The position numbers and the translations under genes were made by a program. A stretch of 64,000 bases of DNA from NCBI GenBank assembly GCA_002375985.1, contig DFNH01000011.1, forward strand, positions 7,328 to 71,327. The letters are read 5' to 3'. Source of the stretch: Firmicutes bacterium UBA3572 (GTDB lineage: Bacteria; Bacillota; Desulfotomaculia; Desulfotomaculales; Desulforudaceae). Shown here one piece after another: positions 18,194 to 26,687 of this stretch. The notes under the pieces were generated by a model. That model saw only the letters and a list, made by a program, of their open reading frames with translations. It did not search any database and was not told the DNA's origin. Positions within the stretch are counted from its first letter, which is position 1; each line of letters opens with the position of its first letter.

Positions 18194-18625
18194 TTGAAGA
18201 TCGTCGTTGACGCCGACGCCTGCCCCCGGGATGTTTTGGAGATCTGCCGGCGGGTAGGCCAAGAGGCCGGTGTACCGGTCTGGACGGTGGCCAGTTTTCA
18301 CCACCAGATCAGTTCCGACCATCACCTGACGGTCGGCGACGCCCCGGAAGAAACCGATCTGGCGATCGTGAACGCGGTGCGGGCAGGAGATATTGTTGTG
18401 ACCCAGGACTGGGGATTAGCTTCTCTGGTATTGGGTCGGCACTGTCTGGCACTGTCCCCGAACGGACGGGTATTTCGAGCCGAAGACATGCCCTTTTTAC
18501 TCGAAGAAAGGGCGCTCAAGGCACGGTTTCGGCGGGGCGGGGGCCGGACCAAAGGTCCGCGGTCGCGTACCGCCGCCGACAACCAAAGGTTCGAGGCCGC
18601 TCTGAGGAACCGGATCAGCAAATAA
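18194..18625 (+). CDS. YaiI/YqxD family protein (DUF188)
   Basis: A 143-residue protein of the UPF0178/DUF188 family. The TTG at 18194 follows GAAAGGA and gives the canonical start MKIVVDADACPRD. A second acidic cluster (TQDWGLASLVL near residue 75) and the conserved RTAADNQRFEAAL C-terminus are present. The fold is PIN-like and the acidic residues hint at a metal-dependent nuclease, but no activity is established in the family. It converges on the anti-sigma gene, whose 3' end lies 46 bases away. Confidence 0.88.
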   Translation: MKIVVDADACPRDVLEICRRVGQEAGVPVWTVASFHHQISSDHHLTVGDAPEETDLAIVNAVRAGDIVVTQDWGLASLVLGRHCLALSPNGRVFRAEDMPFLLEERALKARFRRGGGRTKGPRSRTAADNQRFEAALRNRISK

Positions 18626-18671
18626 CTAACAGCAGTTTTACGGAATTAGAAGCGGTTTCTACTTGTTCGCC

Positions 18672-19637
18672 TCAGTTCCTAAGGGTGTGTTCTTCCACAG
18701 GCCTAAGGGCTTGGAGAGACTCGGCCACCCTGATGATGTCTTTAGGCGGAAGCTGCCCCCACATTTTAAAGCGCGTTTCATTTTCCACCCAGCGCAATAC
18801 AGTCCAGTCCTCTTCACGAACCAGCATTTGCCCGGTGCGGCTCCGAACGGTCACCGTTTGGGCGGCGCCACCCAGCACTTCTTCCTCGGGTACGGGTTTG
18901 GCCAATAATTCCTGTTCAATGCGCAGGTACCTGCCATCCGGATGGTCAAAATACAGGATAACCTTGCCCGCTTTGGTGCCGTGCGGTTCGTAAGTGATAT
19001 CAATCAGACCGAATCCCGGCGGCAACTCCCGGGGGAACCAGACCATAAACGGCGCGACTTCCGGCAACTGTTCTAGTGTCAGGCCGCTGACAACGTCCGC
19101 GGGCGCACAGGTCAGGCCCGCTGCGGCCAGGGCCGGGTCGGTACCGACATCGGTTTCGGTTGCGGCTTCGGTGCCATCTTCGAGGTCTCCGGTAGCCATC
19201 AGGGAGCTCCCGGGTTCGGGAGCCACGCCGCTGCGGTTCTCTGGTGTTGGGACTTCGAGGTCCGCGGGCTGCTTGGGAACTGGATCGCCATTTGCGGATT
19301 CCGATGGTCCCGGTGTTATTGCGGACAACGACGACCTTTCGCTACCCCGTTCTGCGGTTACCGTCTTGAACCAGCGCGGTCCGGTAGCAGAAATCTGATC
19401 GTAAAAGGTCAGGGGGAGCATGACCAGCAACAACAGCAAACCGTAGGCGACCAGCCCGCGCGGCGAAACCGACCAGGGGCCGAGTTTGATCCGGCTGGCG
19501 TTGCGCTTCGACGCCAGTTTTTGGCGAAGACGGTGCCACTGCACCTCCGAAGCGGGGGTGCCGGCCGGTTCCAGACGCTTCTGGAGCGCCTCTCTGATTA
19601 ACACGTCTAGGCACTCACTGCCTGTTTCCTTGGGCAC
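18672..19637 (-). CDS. Probable anti-sigma factor with C-terminal DUF4367-like domain
   Basis: A single-pass membrane protein of about 321 residues. The N-terminal 75 residues are cytoplasmic, one helix follows (GLVAYGLLLLLVMLPLTFY), then a Pro/Gly/Ser-rich linker and an extracytoplasmic domain of about 130 residues (PFMVWFPRELPPGFGL, then YFDHPDGRYLRIEQE) resembling DUF4367/RsiX-like sensor domains. The GTG at 19637 is favoured by GGAGGTG at 19644-19650; a GTG at 19646 overlaps that site. It overlaps the 3' end of the ECF sigma gene, so the two are co-transcribed and the protein probably holds that sigma factor inactive. The zinc-type HxxxCxxC motif is absent. Confidence 0.75.
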   Translation of the reverse strand: MPKETGSECLDVLIREALQKRLEPAGTPASEVQWHRLRQKLASKRNASRIKLGPWSVSPRGLVAYGLLLLLVMLPLTFYDQISATGPRWFKTVTAERGSERSSLSAITPGPSESANGDPVPKQPADLEVPTPENRSGVAPEPGSSLMATGDLEDGTEAATETDVGTDPALAAAGLTCAPADVVSGLTLEQLPEVAPFMVWFPRELPPGFGLIDITYEPHGTKAGKVILYFDHPDGRYLRIEQELLAKPVPEEEVLGGAAQTVTVRSRTGQMLVREEDWTVLRWVENETRFKMWGQLPPKDIIRVAESLQALRPVEEHTLRN

Positions 19638-20205
19638 GTGGCTCACCTCCCGCCTGTAGGGCTTCTATCAAACCTTCCTCGCGCAAGGCGGCCTCGATTA
19701 AGGAGCGGGCTTTCCGGAGCCGGGTTTTGACCGTTCCTTCCGGAACCTGAAGTACCTCCGCGATTTTTTTGGTGGTATAGTCCCGGTAGTACTTTAAAAA
19801 AATCACGTCTTGGTATTCAGGCTCCAACCTGTCGATGGCCGCGTTGATCAGCAGGTGCAGTTCACGGGCCAGCAGGCGCGTTTCCGGGAGGTCTTTGGTG
19901 CTCCCGGCCGGCTCGGGTCCATCGTCCATGCTTGCTGCTTGCCGCTGGCGGCGCCGGAGTTCGTCCCGGGCCTTGTTCATCGCGATGCGGATCAGCCAGG
20001 CTTCGACCCGCGAGGCATCCTGTAGCTGTTCTATTTTATCATAAGCCTTCAGAAAGGTTTCTTGGGCCACGTCTTCGGCCAGCATGCGGTCTCGGGTAAT
20101 AAAAAAAGCGGACTTGTAGACCGACTCATAGAACCGCGTAAACAGTTCTTCAAGGGCCCGCAGGTCACGCGCCATTAGTTTTCGCCGCAAAAATTCAGGC
20201 GCCAT
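19615..20205 (-). CDS. ECF-type RNA polymerase sigma factor
   Basis: A 196-residue sigma-70 family member. The ATG at 20205 follows GAAGGAA; the GTG at 20217 is an alternative four codons upstream. Region 2 is visible (FTRFYESVYKSAFFITRD, AEDVAQETFLKAYDKI), and so is the region 4 helix-turn-helix (YRDYTTKKIAEVLQVPEGTV, then KTRLRKAR). Region 3 is missing, as in ECF factors. Overlap with the downstream anti-sigma gene predicts control by that membrane partner. The target regulon cannot be read from the window. The spacer 20206-20471 probably carries its promoter, which may be autoregulated. Confidence 0.9.
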   Translation of the reverse strand: MAPEFLRRKLMARDLRALEELFTRFYESVYKSAFFITRDRMLAEDVAQETFLKAYDKIEQLQDASRVEAWLIRIAMNKARDELRRRQRQAASMDDGPEPAGSTKDLPETRLLARELHLLINAAIDRLEPEYQDVIFLKYYRDYTTKKIAEVLQVPEGTVKTRLRKARSLIEAALREEGLIEALQAGGEPRAQGNRQ

Positions 20206-20471
20206 TAATTCCTTCACCCGGTAAATACTTTCGTGCCGGTTGATAAAAATCCTGTTCGGTTCTGTTTGCGGTGTTTACCGCTAAAGATATGCCGTAAGCC
20301 TTACACGCCTGCGCGGTACAGGAGTACACTGGGAGTTTTAACTTTCAGACGCGCGGGGATGTTTTTTGGTTTTTCGCCGGAGCCTAAAATTGAGTAATGA
20401 CAAACCTGGGCACCACTTCTGAGAAGGAGACTGTCTGGAACCTGCCGGTGTGAGTGGCGCACCCCGCAGAC

Positions 20472-20501
20472 TTGACCGGCCTGGCTCGGGGTTGCTATAT
20501 A
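20472..20501 (+). promoter_or_regulatory. Possible sigma-A promoter
   Basis: TTGACC (20472-20477), an 18-base spacer and TATATA (20496-20501); an overlapping TATAAT lies at 20503-20508. It points towards the small reading frame at 20507 and the structured region before purE. Confidence 0.4.
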
Positions 20502-20506
20502 TTATA

Positions 20507-20686
20507 ATGGTGTATTTGCACTTTGCACTTGACTGGGAAAGGGAAGAAAAACCGGGGGTGGCAGGGCGGCTCTTGGGTCGGCTGGACGAAAAGATTTCCG
20601 TACACAACGGTTTGGACCGTTTTCAGCAGGAATCGTTTTATTCGGTCTGGCACGACTTGAAGGAGCTTGTTTTGCTGAGTAGGTGA
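20507..20686 (+). CDS. Possible small protein, unrecognised
   Basis: A 59-residue frame from the ATG at 20507 (MVYLHFALDWEREEKPGV at its start, HDLKELVLLSR at its end). The composition and codon choice look protein-like. However, there is no ribosome site: the start lies inside a TATAAT-like box and directly after a promoter-like sequence. Either the transcript is leaderless or this is an accidental frame in the leader of the downstream RNA. I recognise no family. Confidence 0.3.
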   Translation: MVYLHFALDWEREEKPGVAGRLLGRLDEKISVHNGLDRFQQESFYSVWHDLKELVLLSR

Positions 20687-20739
20687 CCCCGTTTAGCCGG
20701 TGCCGGACAAACCGGTAGGCCGTATCCAACAGATCGCGG

Positions 20740-20930
20740 GAGGCGTCCGGCGCTCAAGAAACTCGAGTGTTGGACCGCTTCACGGTCAACGCTTTGCGCC
20801 CGTGAAGCGCAGTTCTCCCGTCCGGGTGGGACTCCCGGGGCCGAGGTCTCCCTGTCGCGAAGCCTGTTCCCAAGGGCGGGCAAATCCAATCCAGAAAGGA
20901 GCGAAAGCCTGGTCATGGGGAGGCCGGGTT
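20740..20930 (+). ncRNA. Candidate structured RNA upstream of purE (6S-like possibility)
   Basis: About 190 GC-rich bases without a convincing frame contain several nested pairings. One is a perfect 10-bp hairpin CGCTTCACGG (20776-20785) with CCGTGAAGCG (20800-20809). Long-range pairings are TTGGA (20770-20774) with TCCAA (20885-20889) and CGCTC (20751-20755) with GAGCG (20899-20903). A terminator-like hairpin follows, 22 bases before purE. That arrangement fits a free small RNA. 6S RNA genes are known to lie near purE/purK in some bacteria, so 6S RNA is one reading; a purE leader with attenuator is the other. I do not see the consensus of the purine, PRPP or ZTP riboswitches. The boundaries are approximate. 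Confidence 0.4.
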
Positions 20931-20970
20931 CACAAAAACTAACAGCTTGTTAGGTATTGTGAGCTTTTTT
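20931..20970 (+). terminator. Terminator or attenuator before purE
   Basis: Stems CACAA/TTGTG (20931-20935, 20957-20961) and CTAACA/TGTTAG (20939-20944, 20948-20953) enclose a GCT loop. AGCTTTTTT follows, with six T at 20965-20970. It ends 22 bases before the purE start. Confidence 0.6.
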
Positions 20971-20991
20971 GAACCAGGCAGCAGGACGGCT

Positions 20992-21489
20992 ATGGAGCTC
21001 ACAACTGATTCGGCACCGAGAGTCGGTGTGATCATGGGTAGCCGCAGCGATTGGGAAACTATGCGGCATGCCTCCGAGGTCTTGTCCAAATTTGGGGTGG
21101 CCCACGAGTGCCGCATAGTGTCCGCGCACCGTACGCCTGATTTTCTGTTCGAATACGCGAGTACTGCCGAAGCCCGGGGTCTGCAGGTGATCATTGCGGG
21201 AGCCGGGGGGGCTGCCCATTTACCGGGCATGACGGCCAGTAAGACCACTCTCCCCGTTCTAGGTGTGCCGGTTCAATCCCGGACTTTGCACGGGCTCGAC
21301 TCGCTGCTTTCCATCGTGCAGATGCCGCGGGGCATTCCGGTGGGAACCCTGGCCATCGGAGAGGCTGGTGCAGTGAATGCGGCCTTGCTGGCCGTTTCCA
21401 TCCTTGCGCTATCTGACCCTGCCTTGCGGGAAAAGCTCGAGTCCTACCGGCGACAAGAGACAGCCCGCGTTTTGGAGGAACAATTGTGA
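20992..21489 (+). CDS. purE: N5-carboxyaminoimidazole ribonucleotide mutase
   Basis: A 165-residue class I PurE, which moves the carboxyl group of N5-CAIR to give CAIR in purine synthesis. The ATG at 20992 is used because the longer frame from 20947 would start inside the terminator hairpin. Conserved blocks are GVIMGSRSDWETMRHA, SAHRTPDFLFEYA, and a Gly-rich GAGGAAHLPGMTASKT with the catalytic histidine, followed by LGVPVQSRTLHGLDSL. It overlaps purK by four bases, so the two are translationally coupled. The rest of the purine pathway is not in the window. Confidence 0.95.
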   Translation: MELTTDSAPRVGVIMGSRSDWETMRHASEVLSKFGVAHECRIVSAHRTPDFLFEYASTAEARGLQVIIAGAGGAAHLPGMTASKTTLPVLGVPVQSRTLHGLDSLLSIVQMPRGIPVGTLAIGEAGAVNAALLAVSILALSDPALREKLESYRRQETARVLEEQL

Positions 21490-22658
21490 GGGTAGTTCTC
21501 CCGGGGGGCAGCATTGGGGTACTGGGTGGCGGCCAATTGGGGCGGATGCTGGCCCTCGAGGCTAAGCGAATGGGCTACAGGGTAGGCGTACTGGACCCCG
21601 TGGCGGGCTGTCCGGCGGCTCAGGTGGCGGATTTTCACCTGCAGGCCCCTCTCCACGATAGTGAGGCGGCTCTGGAGCTGAGTACCCGGGTGGACGTGGT
21701 TACCCTGGAAACCGAGCTTGTGCCTTTCGCGGTTCTTGCCCGGCTAGAGGCGGCGACACCGGTCCGGCCGGGCGCAAGTGTGCTGCATACCATTCAGGAC
21801 CGCCTGCGGCAGAAAGAGTTTCTCCAGGCGGCCGGTTTCCCCCAGGCGCCTTTCGCGCCGGTTCACGATCCCCGCTGTGTTCAAGAGGCCGCCCAGGCGG
21901 TTGGCTTTCCGGCGGTCCTCAAGAGCCGGCGCGGCGGTTATGATGGAAAGGGGCAGGCGTTTGTGCCGGATCCCGGCGCCCTGGAGCGCGCCTGGCAGTC
22001 CATTGGTGGTCGGCCGGCGGTACTGGAAACACTCGTTCCTTTCAAGATGGAGATCGCGGTCATTCTGGCCCGTGGGGTGCAGGGGGAGATACGGGTCTAT
22101 CCGCTGGCCGAAAACGTGCATAAGCGACGCATTCTCCACACCACCAGGGTACCGGCCCGGGTGCCCGAGCGGACGCGCCGGGAGGCCGAACGTTTGGCCT
22201 GCGGCATTGCCGAAACCCTCGGCCACGTCGGCGTCATGGCGGTGGAAATGTTCGTTTTGGATGACGACACCGTACTGGTCAATGAGATCGCTCCCCGGAC
22301 GCACAACAGTGGCCACTACACTTTTGGTGCTTGCGTGACTTCTCAGTTCGAGCAACACCTGCGGGCAATTTGCGGCCTTCCGTTGGGTGATCCGTCGCTG
22401 CTGTCACCCGCGGTGATGGTGAACCTGCTTGGAGACCTTTGGCTTGAGGGCACCCCGCGGTGGGAAGCGGTGTTGTCACGAAGAAACGCCCGCCTGCACC
22501 TTTACGGCAAAGCGGAGGCCCGGGTTGGTCGCAAGATGGGGCACGTCCTCATAGTCAACACTGACGCCGACCGCGCCCTGCGGGAGGCGGAAGAAATTGT
22601 GGCGGCGCTTCGCGCCGAGGCAGGTTCATCCTCCGCGCAAGACTTGCCCCCAGGTTGA
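21486..22658 (+). CDS. purK: N5-carboxyaminoimidazole ribonucleotide synthase
   Basis: A 390-residue ATP-grasp enzyme making N5-CAIR from AIR, ATP and bicarbonate, the substrate for PurE just upstream. The GTG at 21486 overlaps the purE stop. The N-terminal GVLGGGQLGRMLALEAKRMG is the PurK hallmark. The ATP-grasp core shows FPAVLKSRRGGYDGKGQ, EIAVILARG, VEMFVLDD and NEIAPRTHNSGHYT. Bicarbonate use links it loosely to the bicarbonate-handling genes at 28 kb, but nothing indicates co-regulation. Confidence 0.95.
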   Translation: MRVVLPGGSIGVLGGGQLGRMLALEAKRMGYRVGVLDPVAGCPAAQVADFHLQAPLHDSEAALELSTRVDVVTLETELVPFAVLARLEAATPVRPGASVLHTIQDRLRQKEFLQAAGFPQAPFAPVHDPRCVQEAAQAVGFPAVLKSRRGGYDGKGQAFVPDPGALERAWQSIGGRPAVLETLVPFKMEIAVILARGVQGEIRVYPLAENVHKRRILHTTRVPARVPERTRREAERLACGIAETLGHVGVMAVEMFVLDDDTVLVNEIAPRTHNSGHYTFGACVTSQFEQHLRAICGLPLGDPSLLSPAVMVNLLGDLWLEGTPRWEAVLSRRNARLHLYGKAEARVGRKMGHVLIVNTDADRALREAEEIVAALRAEAGSSSAQDLPPG

Positions 22659-22678
22659 CGGGGCGGGCAGCGGCTTAG

Positions 22679-23743
22679 ATGTTAAAAGAAAGTAAGAGGA
22701 AAGTGCGACAAGACGCGATGGACACAGGTTCCCCGCGGCCTGATTTCAGGCTGCTGTTCAGAAACGACTCTGCGGTTTCTGTTTCTCCGCCTGCGCTTGC
22801 GGAGCAGCTCTGGAAAGGTCTGGCCGGACCCGGCCGTTTCAAACTCCGCCGCCAGAAGGCCGGCCGGGTCCTGCGGAAGCCGAGTCACTATGCACGCCAC
22901 TATGAGGGGTGCACCGCTGTACTGTGCACCAAACACGGAAAGGAGGCGGCAATTGCGCCTCCCTTGAGGGCGATGCTGGGACTTGCTGTCTACGTGCCGG
23001 CAGGAATGGATACCGATATCTTGGGTACCTTTACCGGTGAGATTGAACGGGTGGGTACCCCGTTAGAGGTTGTTATCCGGAAGGCACGTATGGGAATGGA
23101 TGCTACCGGCTTGCCCTTCGGCTTGGCCAGCGAGGGGAGCTTCGGTCCCGACCCCCGCATACCTTTTATTCCCGTACACCACGAACTCTTGGTCTTCGTA
23201 GACGAGCAACGCCAGTTGCAGGTAGTGGAGCAGTTAGTGACTAACCGCACGAATTATGGGCATTCCACTGCCGCTTCGCTCGAAGACCTAGCCGCCTTCC
23301 TTGACCGGGCGGGGTTTCCGTCCCACGCTTTGGTGGTGCGGCCAAACACCGGGCCGGAAACCCAGTTGCTGTACAAAGGTCTCAGGACTGTTGGTGCCTT
23401 AGAGGAAGCGTTGCGGGAATGCGTTTCGGTTTCGGATGACGGTCTGGCGCGGGTGGAGACGGATATGCGCGCCCACATGAATCCGTTGCGGCTGGCGGTC
23501 TTGCGCCGGCTTGCTTTTCGTCTCGGGTGCCGGCTGCGCACACAGTGCCCCTCCTGTGGGAGCCCGGGCTGGGGAGTAGTCGACGTGATTAAAGGCCTCC
23601 CCTGCGAGCAATGCGGGTATCCCACCGAACTCGTCAGCGAATTGGTGGAGGCCTGTCCCTGCTGTGCATACCGCAGGAACCGGCCGCGTGATGATGGCCG
23701 AAGGACGGCTTCAGCGGGAGACTGTCCCCGCTGCAATCCGTAA
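22679..23743 (+). CDS. DUF6671 family protein, zinc-ribbon C-terminus
   Basis: A 354-residue protein whose first residues are uncertain; the frame opens at 22679, twenty bases after purK. The middle contains GTFTGEIERVGTPLEV and a KARMGMDATGLPFGLASEGS segment characteristic of DUF6671. Later come MRAHMNPLRLAVLRRLAFRL and three cysteine pairs (CPSCGSPGWG, CEQCGYPTE, CPCCAYR, with a final CPRCNP) that should bind zinc. The activity is unknown. Two points stand out: placement straight after purEK, and a basic, Arg-rich N-terminal extension (residues about 45-75) that may be a start artefact. Confidence 0.75.
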   Translation: MLKESKRKVRQDAMDTGSPRPDFRLLFRNDSAVSVSPPALAEQLWKGLAGPGRFKLRRQKAGRVLRKPSHYARHYEGCTAVLCTKHGKEAAIAPPLRAMLGLAVYVPAGMDTDILGTFTGEIERVGTPLEVVIRKARMGMDATGLPFGLASEGSFGPDPRIPFIPVHHELLVFVDEQRQLQVVEQLVTNRTNYGHSTAASLEDLAAFLDRAGFPSHALVVRPNTGPETQLLYKGLRTVGALEEALRECVSVSDDGLARVETDMRAHMNPLRLAVLRRLAFRLGCRLRTQCPSCGSPGWGVVDVIKGLPCEQCGYPTELVSELVEACPCCAYRRNRPRDDGRRTASAGDCPRCNP

Positions 23744-24278
23744 TGCCTCCGCCACTAAGATTTTTCATTTTTTTCAACAAGCTGTACCTGCCAATTATAG
23801 CATGGATCCGGCAAGTAAAACCCTGGAATCCAGTAATGGTGCGGGTTGTAGCCGAAATTTAGCGCAAAAACTTTAACAAAATAAGGAGGAACATCGCTCC
23901 TCAGCGAGAATTTGGTACTTTGACAAGAAACACCAAAATCGGAGGAAGATGTTCCCATCGCCATGATATCACATGACCTTGCCGAAGAGCAATTCTTTTC
24001 TTGGACCCGCTCATCCAGAAACGAGCCTAGGAACGCCGCCAAGCCAAGGAGCGGCGACGGTTGGAAAAGCTTGCCGGGAAAGATGATCCGCGGGACTATA
24101 ACCATTTCCGGGGAAAAGTGTCAAGGAAAACCCTGTCGAAAAATATCGATAGATGATTTTTCTCTGTTGATGCGGGCTAACTCAAAGATTTCTGGCTCCG
24201 GTCCGGTATGCACAAGTGCGTTGCCGGAGGTAGTGCAGCAAAGACACATAGCTCGGCACATAAAAATCCCACCGTTTC
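23744..24278. other. Gene-poor spacer between DUF6671 and GGDEF/EAL genes
   Basis: No convincing gene is seen in these 535 bases. The region is more AT-rich than its surroundings. Short protein-like runs occur in different frames (for example AKERRRLEKLAGKDDPRDYN near 24035-24095, interrupted by stops), which may be the remains of a decayed gene. A GGAGGAAGATG stretch at about 23941 resembles a ribosome site and start, but its frame closes almost at once. Confidence 0.3.
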
Positions 24279-26687
24279 TCACCTGCCGACAGTTTTTTCT
24301 TGAGGTTGCGGCACTTCCTTTGTCTGCAGGGCTGCGGACAGAGGTTTTTTACCATCAACCCTGGTCCTGCGGTCTTTTACGTAAACGCTACCCGGCAGGG
24401 ACTTGGCGTAGCGTTTGAGCTGAGCCGCCTTTTCCGCAATTTTTTTCAGGTTGTACAGGTAATCGAGGCCAACGCATTCAACAATGGCCATGGATACAGA
24501 CATTAAAGGGAAAAAAGTTTCCCTGCCGCTCCGGTCGTAGCCGCGTATTCCCCCCGCCGCACGGTCCTCCGAGTCGTAAAAGCGGCGGATCAGCCGGTCG
24601 AAATACCGGGCCGTTTTTGCACATAAAATCTCGGCCTTTTCCGGAACGGTGATGATGATAAAGTCATCGCCCCCGATGTGGCCGATGAAATCATTTCTGG
24701 CGCCGAACTTTTTTACGACGCTGCTCAAGAGAGCGGCGGTAAATAAAATCACCCGGTCACCGTTTTCAAAGCCGTACCTGTCGTTATAAGACTTGAAATA
24801 GTCCAGGTCCAGGTAGATCACCGCGTAGTCCTCATTTTCCCTGGCCCGCTTGGACAGTTCCTGCTCGATGACTATATTCCCCGGCAATCCGGTCAGCGGG
24901 TTGACGCCTCTGGCCATTTCCAGCCGGATTCTGGTTATGGTATCGAGTAAAGTCTGAACCGATACCACTCCTTTGAGCATCTGATTATTGGTAACAATAA
25001 TATAGTCGTAGAGCTTGAGCCTGCTCCGGTTCATGGCAGCCTGAGAGATTATTTCAACGGGAGTGTCTTCCTCTACCACCAGGGGGGAGGTGTCCATTAT
25101 CGATGTTATCGGGCGATCGAAATACAGGGGCACCCCGTACTGCATTCCCAGATAGCGGTCCAGGCGGTAGCGCATCACCAACCCCACGGGTTTTCCCTCT
25201 TCTACCACCACCACGCCATCAAGCAATTCGTTTTCTTCCAGTAGTTCTTTTACTTCGCGAACCAAACAGGTTTTGGGAACGCTTATGGCGTTTTCCGCGA
25301 TTTCTCCTACCGGGAAGGCATGCTTCCAGGCACTGTTGCGCCTGCTGGAGGCCAACCTAAGCACCTTAACCTCCACAGTCTCATCCAGATAGGCTTTCGG
25401 GAATGACGGTCTGCCCAAAAAGTAGCCCTGGCCGTAGTGGGTGCCGATATTGACAAGGGTGGTCAGTTCCTCCCCGGTTTCAATACCCTCAGCAATAATG
25501 GCGCAGCCGATTTTTTCGGCAAAGGTTATAAATGTTTCCAGCAGGGTCCTCTTGACATAGTTAAGGTTGATGTCCCTGACCAGGGACATGTCTATCTTAA
25601 TGAAGTCGGGCCTGATTTCCGCAATAGACTGCAGGGAGGAAAACCCGGAACCCACATCGTCCACGGCCACCATATAGCCCTGGCTGCGGTAATGTTCCAG
25701 GGTTTTGTTAAAGTTGGGAAAGTCCTTTATGCAATACCGCTCGGTAATTTCAAACACGATGTTGGAAGGCTTGAGGCCCATTTCCCCGATCAACCTCATG
25801 GTCTCCCCCCTGACGAAATTGGGGTCGCTGATGATGCGGGGGTGGATGTTCAGGAAGAGTTTCTGGTCCGGCCCCAGGTCCCCGAGCTTTTCCAGGGCCA
25901 GCCGGCGGCAGACCCTTTCCACGGGGTAGAGCAGTCCGGCTTCCTCAGCAAATGAAAAAATAACATCGGGGCTGCGGAAATAGCTCTCCCGGGGCCCCCT
26001 GGCCAGAGCCTCCCAGCCCAGGACACCGCCGGAACGCAGGGAAACTACAGGCTGGTAGACGATCTCAAACCGGGCCTGGTCGAGAATTTCCCTGAACTCG
26101 GATAAGAGCATGGCCGTCTCCAGACTGATGGAACCCCTGGCCATCTCCCGGGCCTCGCGCAGCGCCGTATAAAGCTGGCTTTCCACGTTTTCCGCCTTAA
26201 AACTGAGGACGGCGTACCCCACGTGGATGTCCGGTTCCCGGCCGGTAATTTTCAGGTACTCCCGCTTTATCCTTTCCCTGATGCCAGCGCGGAAAGTGGT
26301 GGCTATTTTCTGCAGCTCACCGTGCTCCGGCTTGCCTTCCATTGCCATCAGGACGACAAAATCGTCACCCCAGAGATTTTCCACGGCAAGGATTTCGGCA
26401 TCGGGATAAATTTCGGGCATTTCTCTTTCCAGGCTTTTTTTAAACATGGCCAGGATCTTCGAAGCAGCCCGAAAACCGCTCACCTGCTCCACCTCGTGGA
26501 ATTTCACCAGGTCAAAATAAAGGAGCACCACCGGCCTTGACTTTTGGAGGTTTTCCAGAACCTTTCCGGCCAGGCCGGGGTCCTTCAGGCTGTGGTGCCG
26601 CAATATGGTCCTTTTTTTAAAGCCGGGAAAAGAAAAGAACCTGGAGGCGGTTTCCCAATCCTTGATTATTCCGGAGATCACGGCCAC
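24279..26687 (-). CDS. GGDEF-like/EAL/CBS-pair/GGDEF cyclic-di-GMP protein
   Basis: An 802-residue soluble protein. Residues about 35-185 form a degenerate GGDEF-like domain (WGDDFVVL in place of GGDEF). Residues about 200-445 are an EAL domain with GWEALARGP, EITERY, DDVGSGFSSL and FIKIDMSLV, so the phosphodiesterase ligands look largely kept. About 475-600 is a CBS pair (VREVKELLEENELLDGVVVV, then EEDTPVEIISQAA). About 620-775 is a canonical GGDEF domain with HIGGDDFIII. The protein should make and/or break cyclic di-GMP, with the CBS pair as a nucleotide or metal sensor. It has no membrane segment. The GTG at 26687 has only a weak GGGTGA ribosome site. The gene stands alone. Confidence 0.88.
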   Translation of the reverse strand: MAVISGIIKDWETASRFFSFPGFKKRTILRHHSLKDPGLAGKVLENLQKSRPVVLLYFDLVKFHEVEQVSGFRAASKILAMFKKSLEREMPEIYPDAEILAVENLWGDDFVVLMAMEGKPEHGELQKIATTFRAGIRERIKREYLKITGREPDIHVGYAVLSFKAENVESQLYTALREAREMARGSISLETAMLLSEFREILDQARFEIVYQPVVSLRSGGVLGWEALARGPRESYFRSPDVIFSFAEEAGLLYPVERVCRRLALEKLGDLGPDQKLFLNIHPRIISDPNFVRGETMRLIGEMGLKPSNIVFEITERYCIKDFPNFNKTLEHYRSQGYMVAVDDVGSGFSSLQSIAEIRPDFIKIDMSLVRDINLNYVKRTLLETFITFAEKIGCAIIAEGIETGEELTTLVNIGTHYGQGYFLGRPSFPKAYLDETVEVKVLRLASSRRNSAWKHAFPVGEIAENAISVPKTCLVREVKELLEENELLDGVVVVEEGKPVGLVMRYRLDRYLGMQYGVPLYFDRPITSIMDTSPLVVEEDTPVEIISQAAMNRSRLKLYDYIIVTNNQMLKGVVSVQTLLDTITRIRLEMARGVNPLTGLPGNIVIEQELSKRARENEDYAVIYLDLDYFKSYNDRYGFENGDRVILFTAALLSSVVKKFGARNDFIGHIGGDDFIIITVPEKAEILCAKTARYFDRLIRRFYDSEDRAAGGIRGYDRSGRETFFPLMSVSMAIVECVGLDYLYNLKKIAEKAAQLKRYAKSLPGSVYVKDRRTRVDGKKPLSAALQTKEVPQPQEKTVGR

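Noticed and set aside
20824..20840. T-box-like GGGTGGGACT in the purE upstream region
   Set aside because: The full T-box GGGTGGNACCGCG, the specifier stem and an aminoacylation-related downstream gene are all missing.
21267..21284. tRNA-like T-loop sequence GGTTCAATCCCGG
   Set aside because: It lies inside the conserved purE coding sequence (VPVQSRT), and no acceptor stem or anticodon arm surrounds it.
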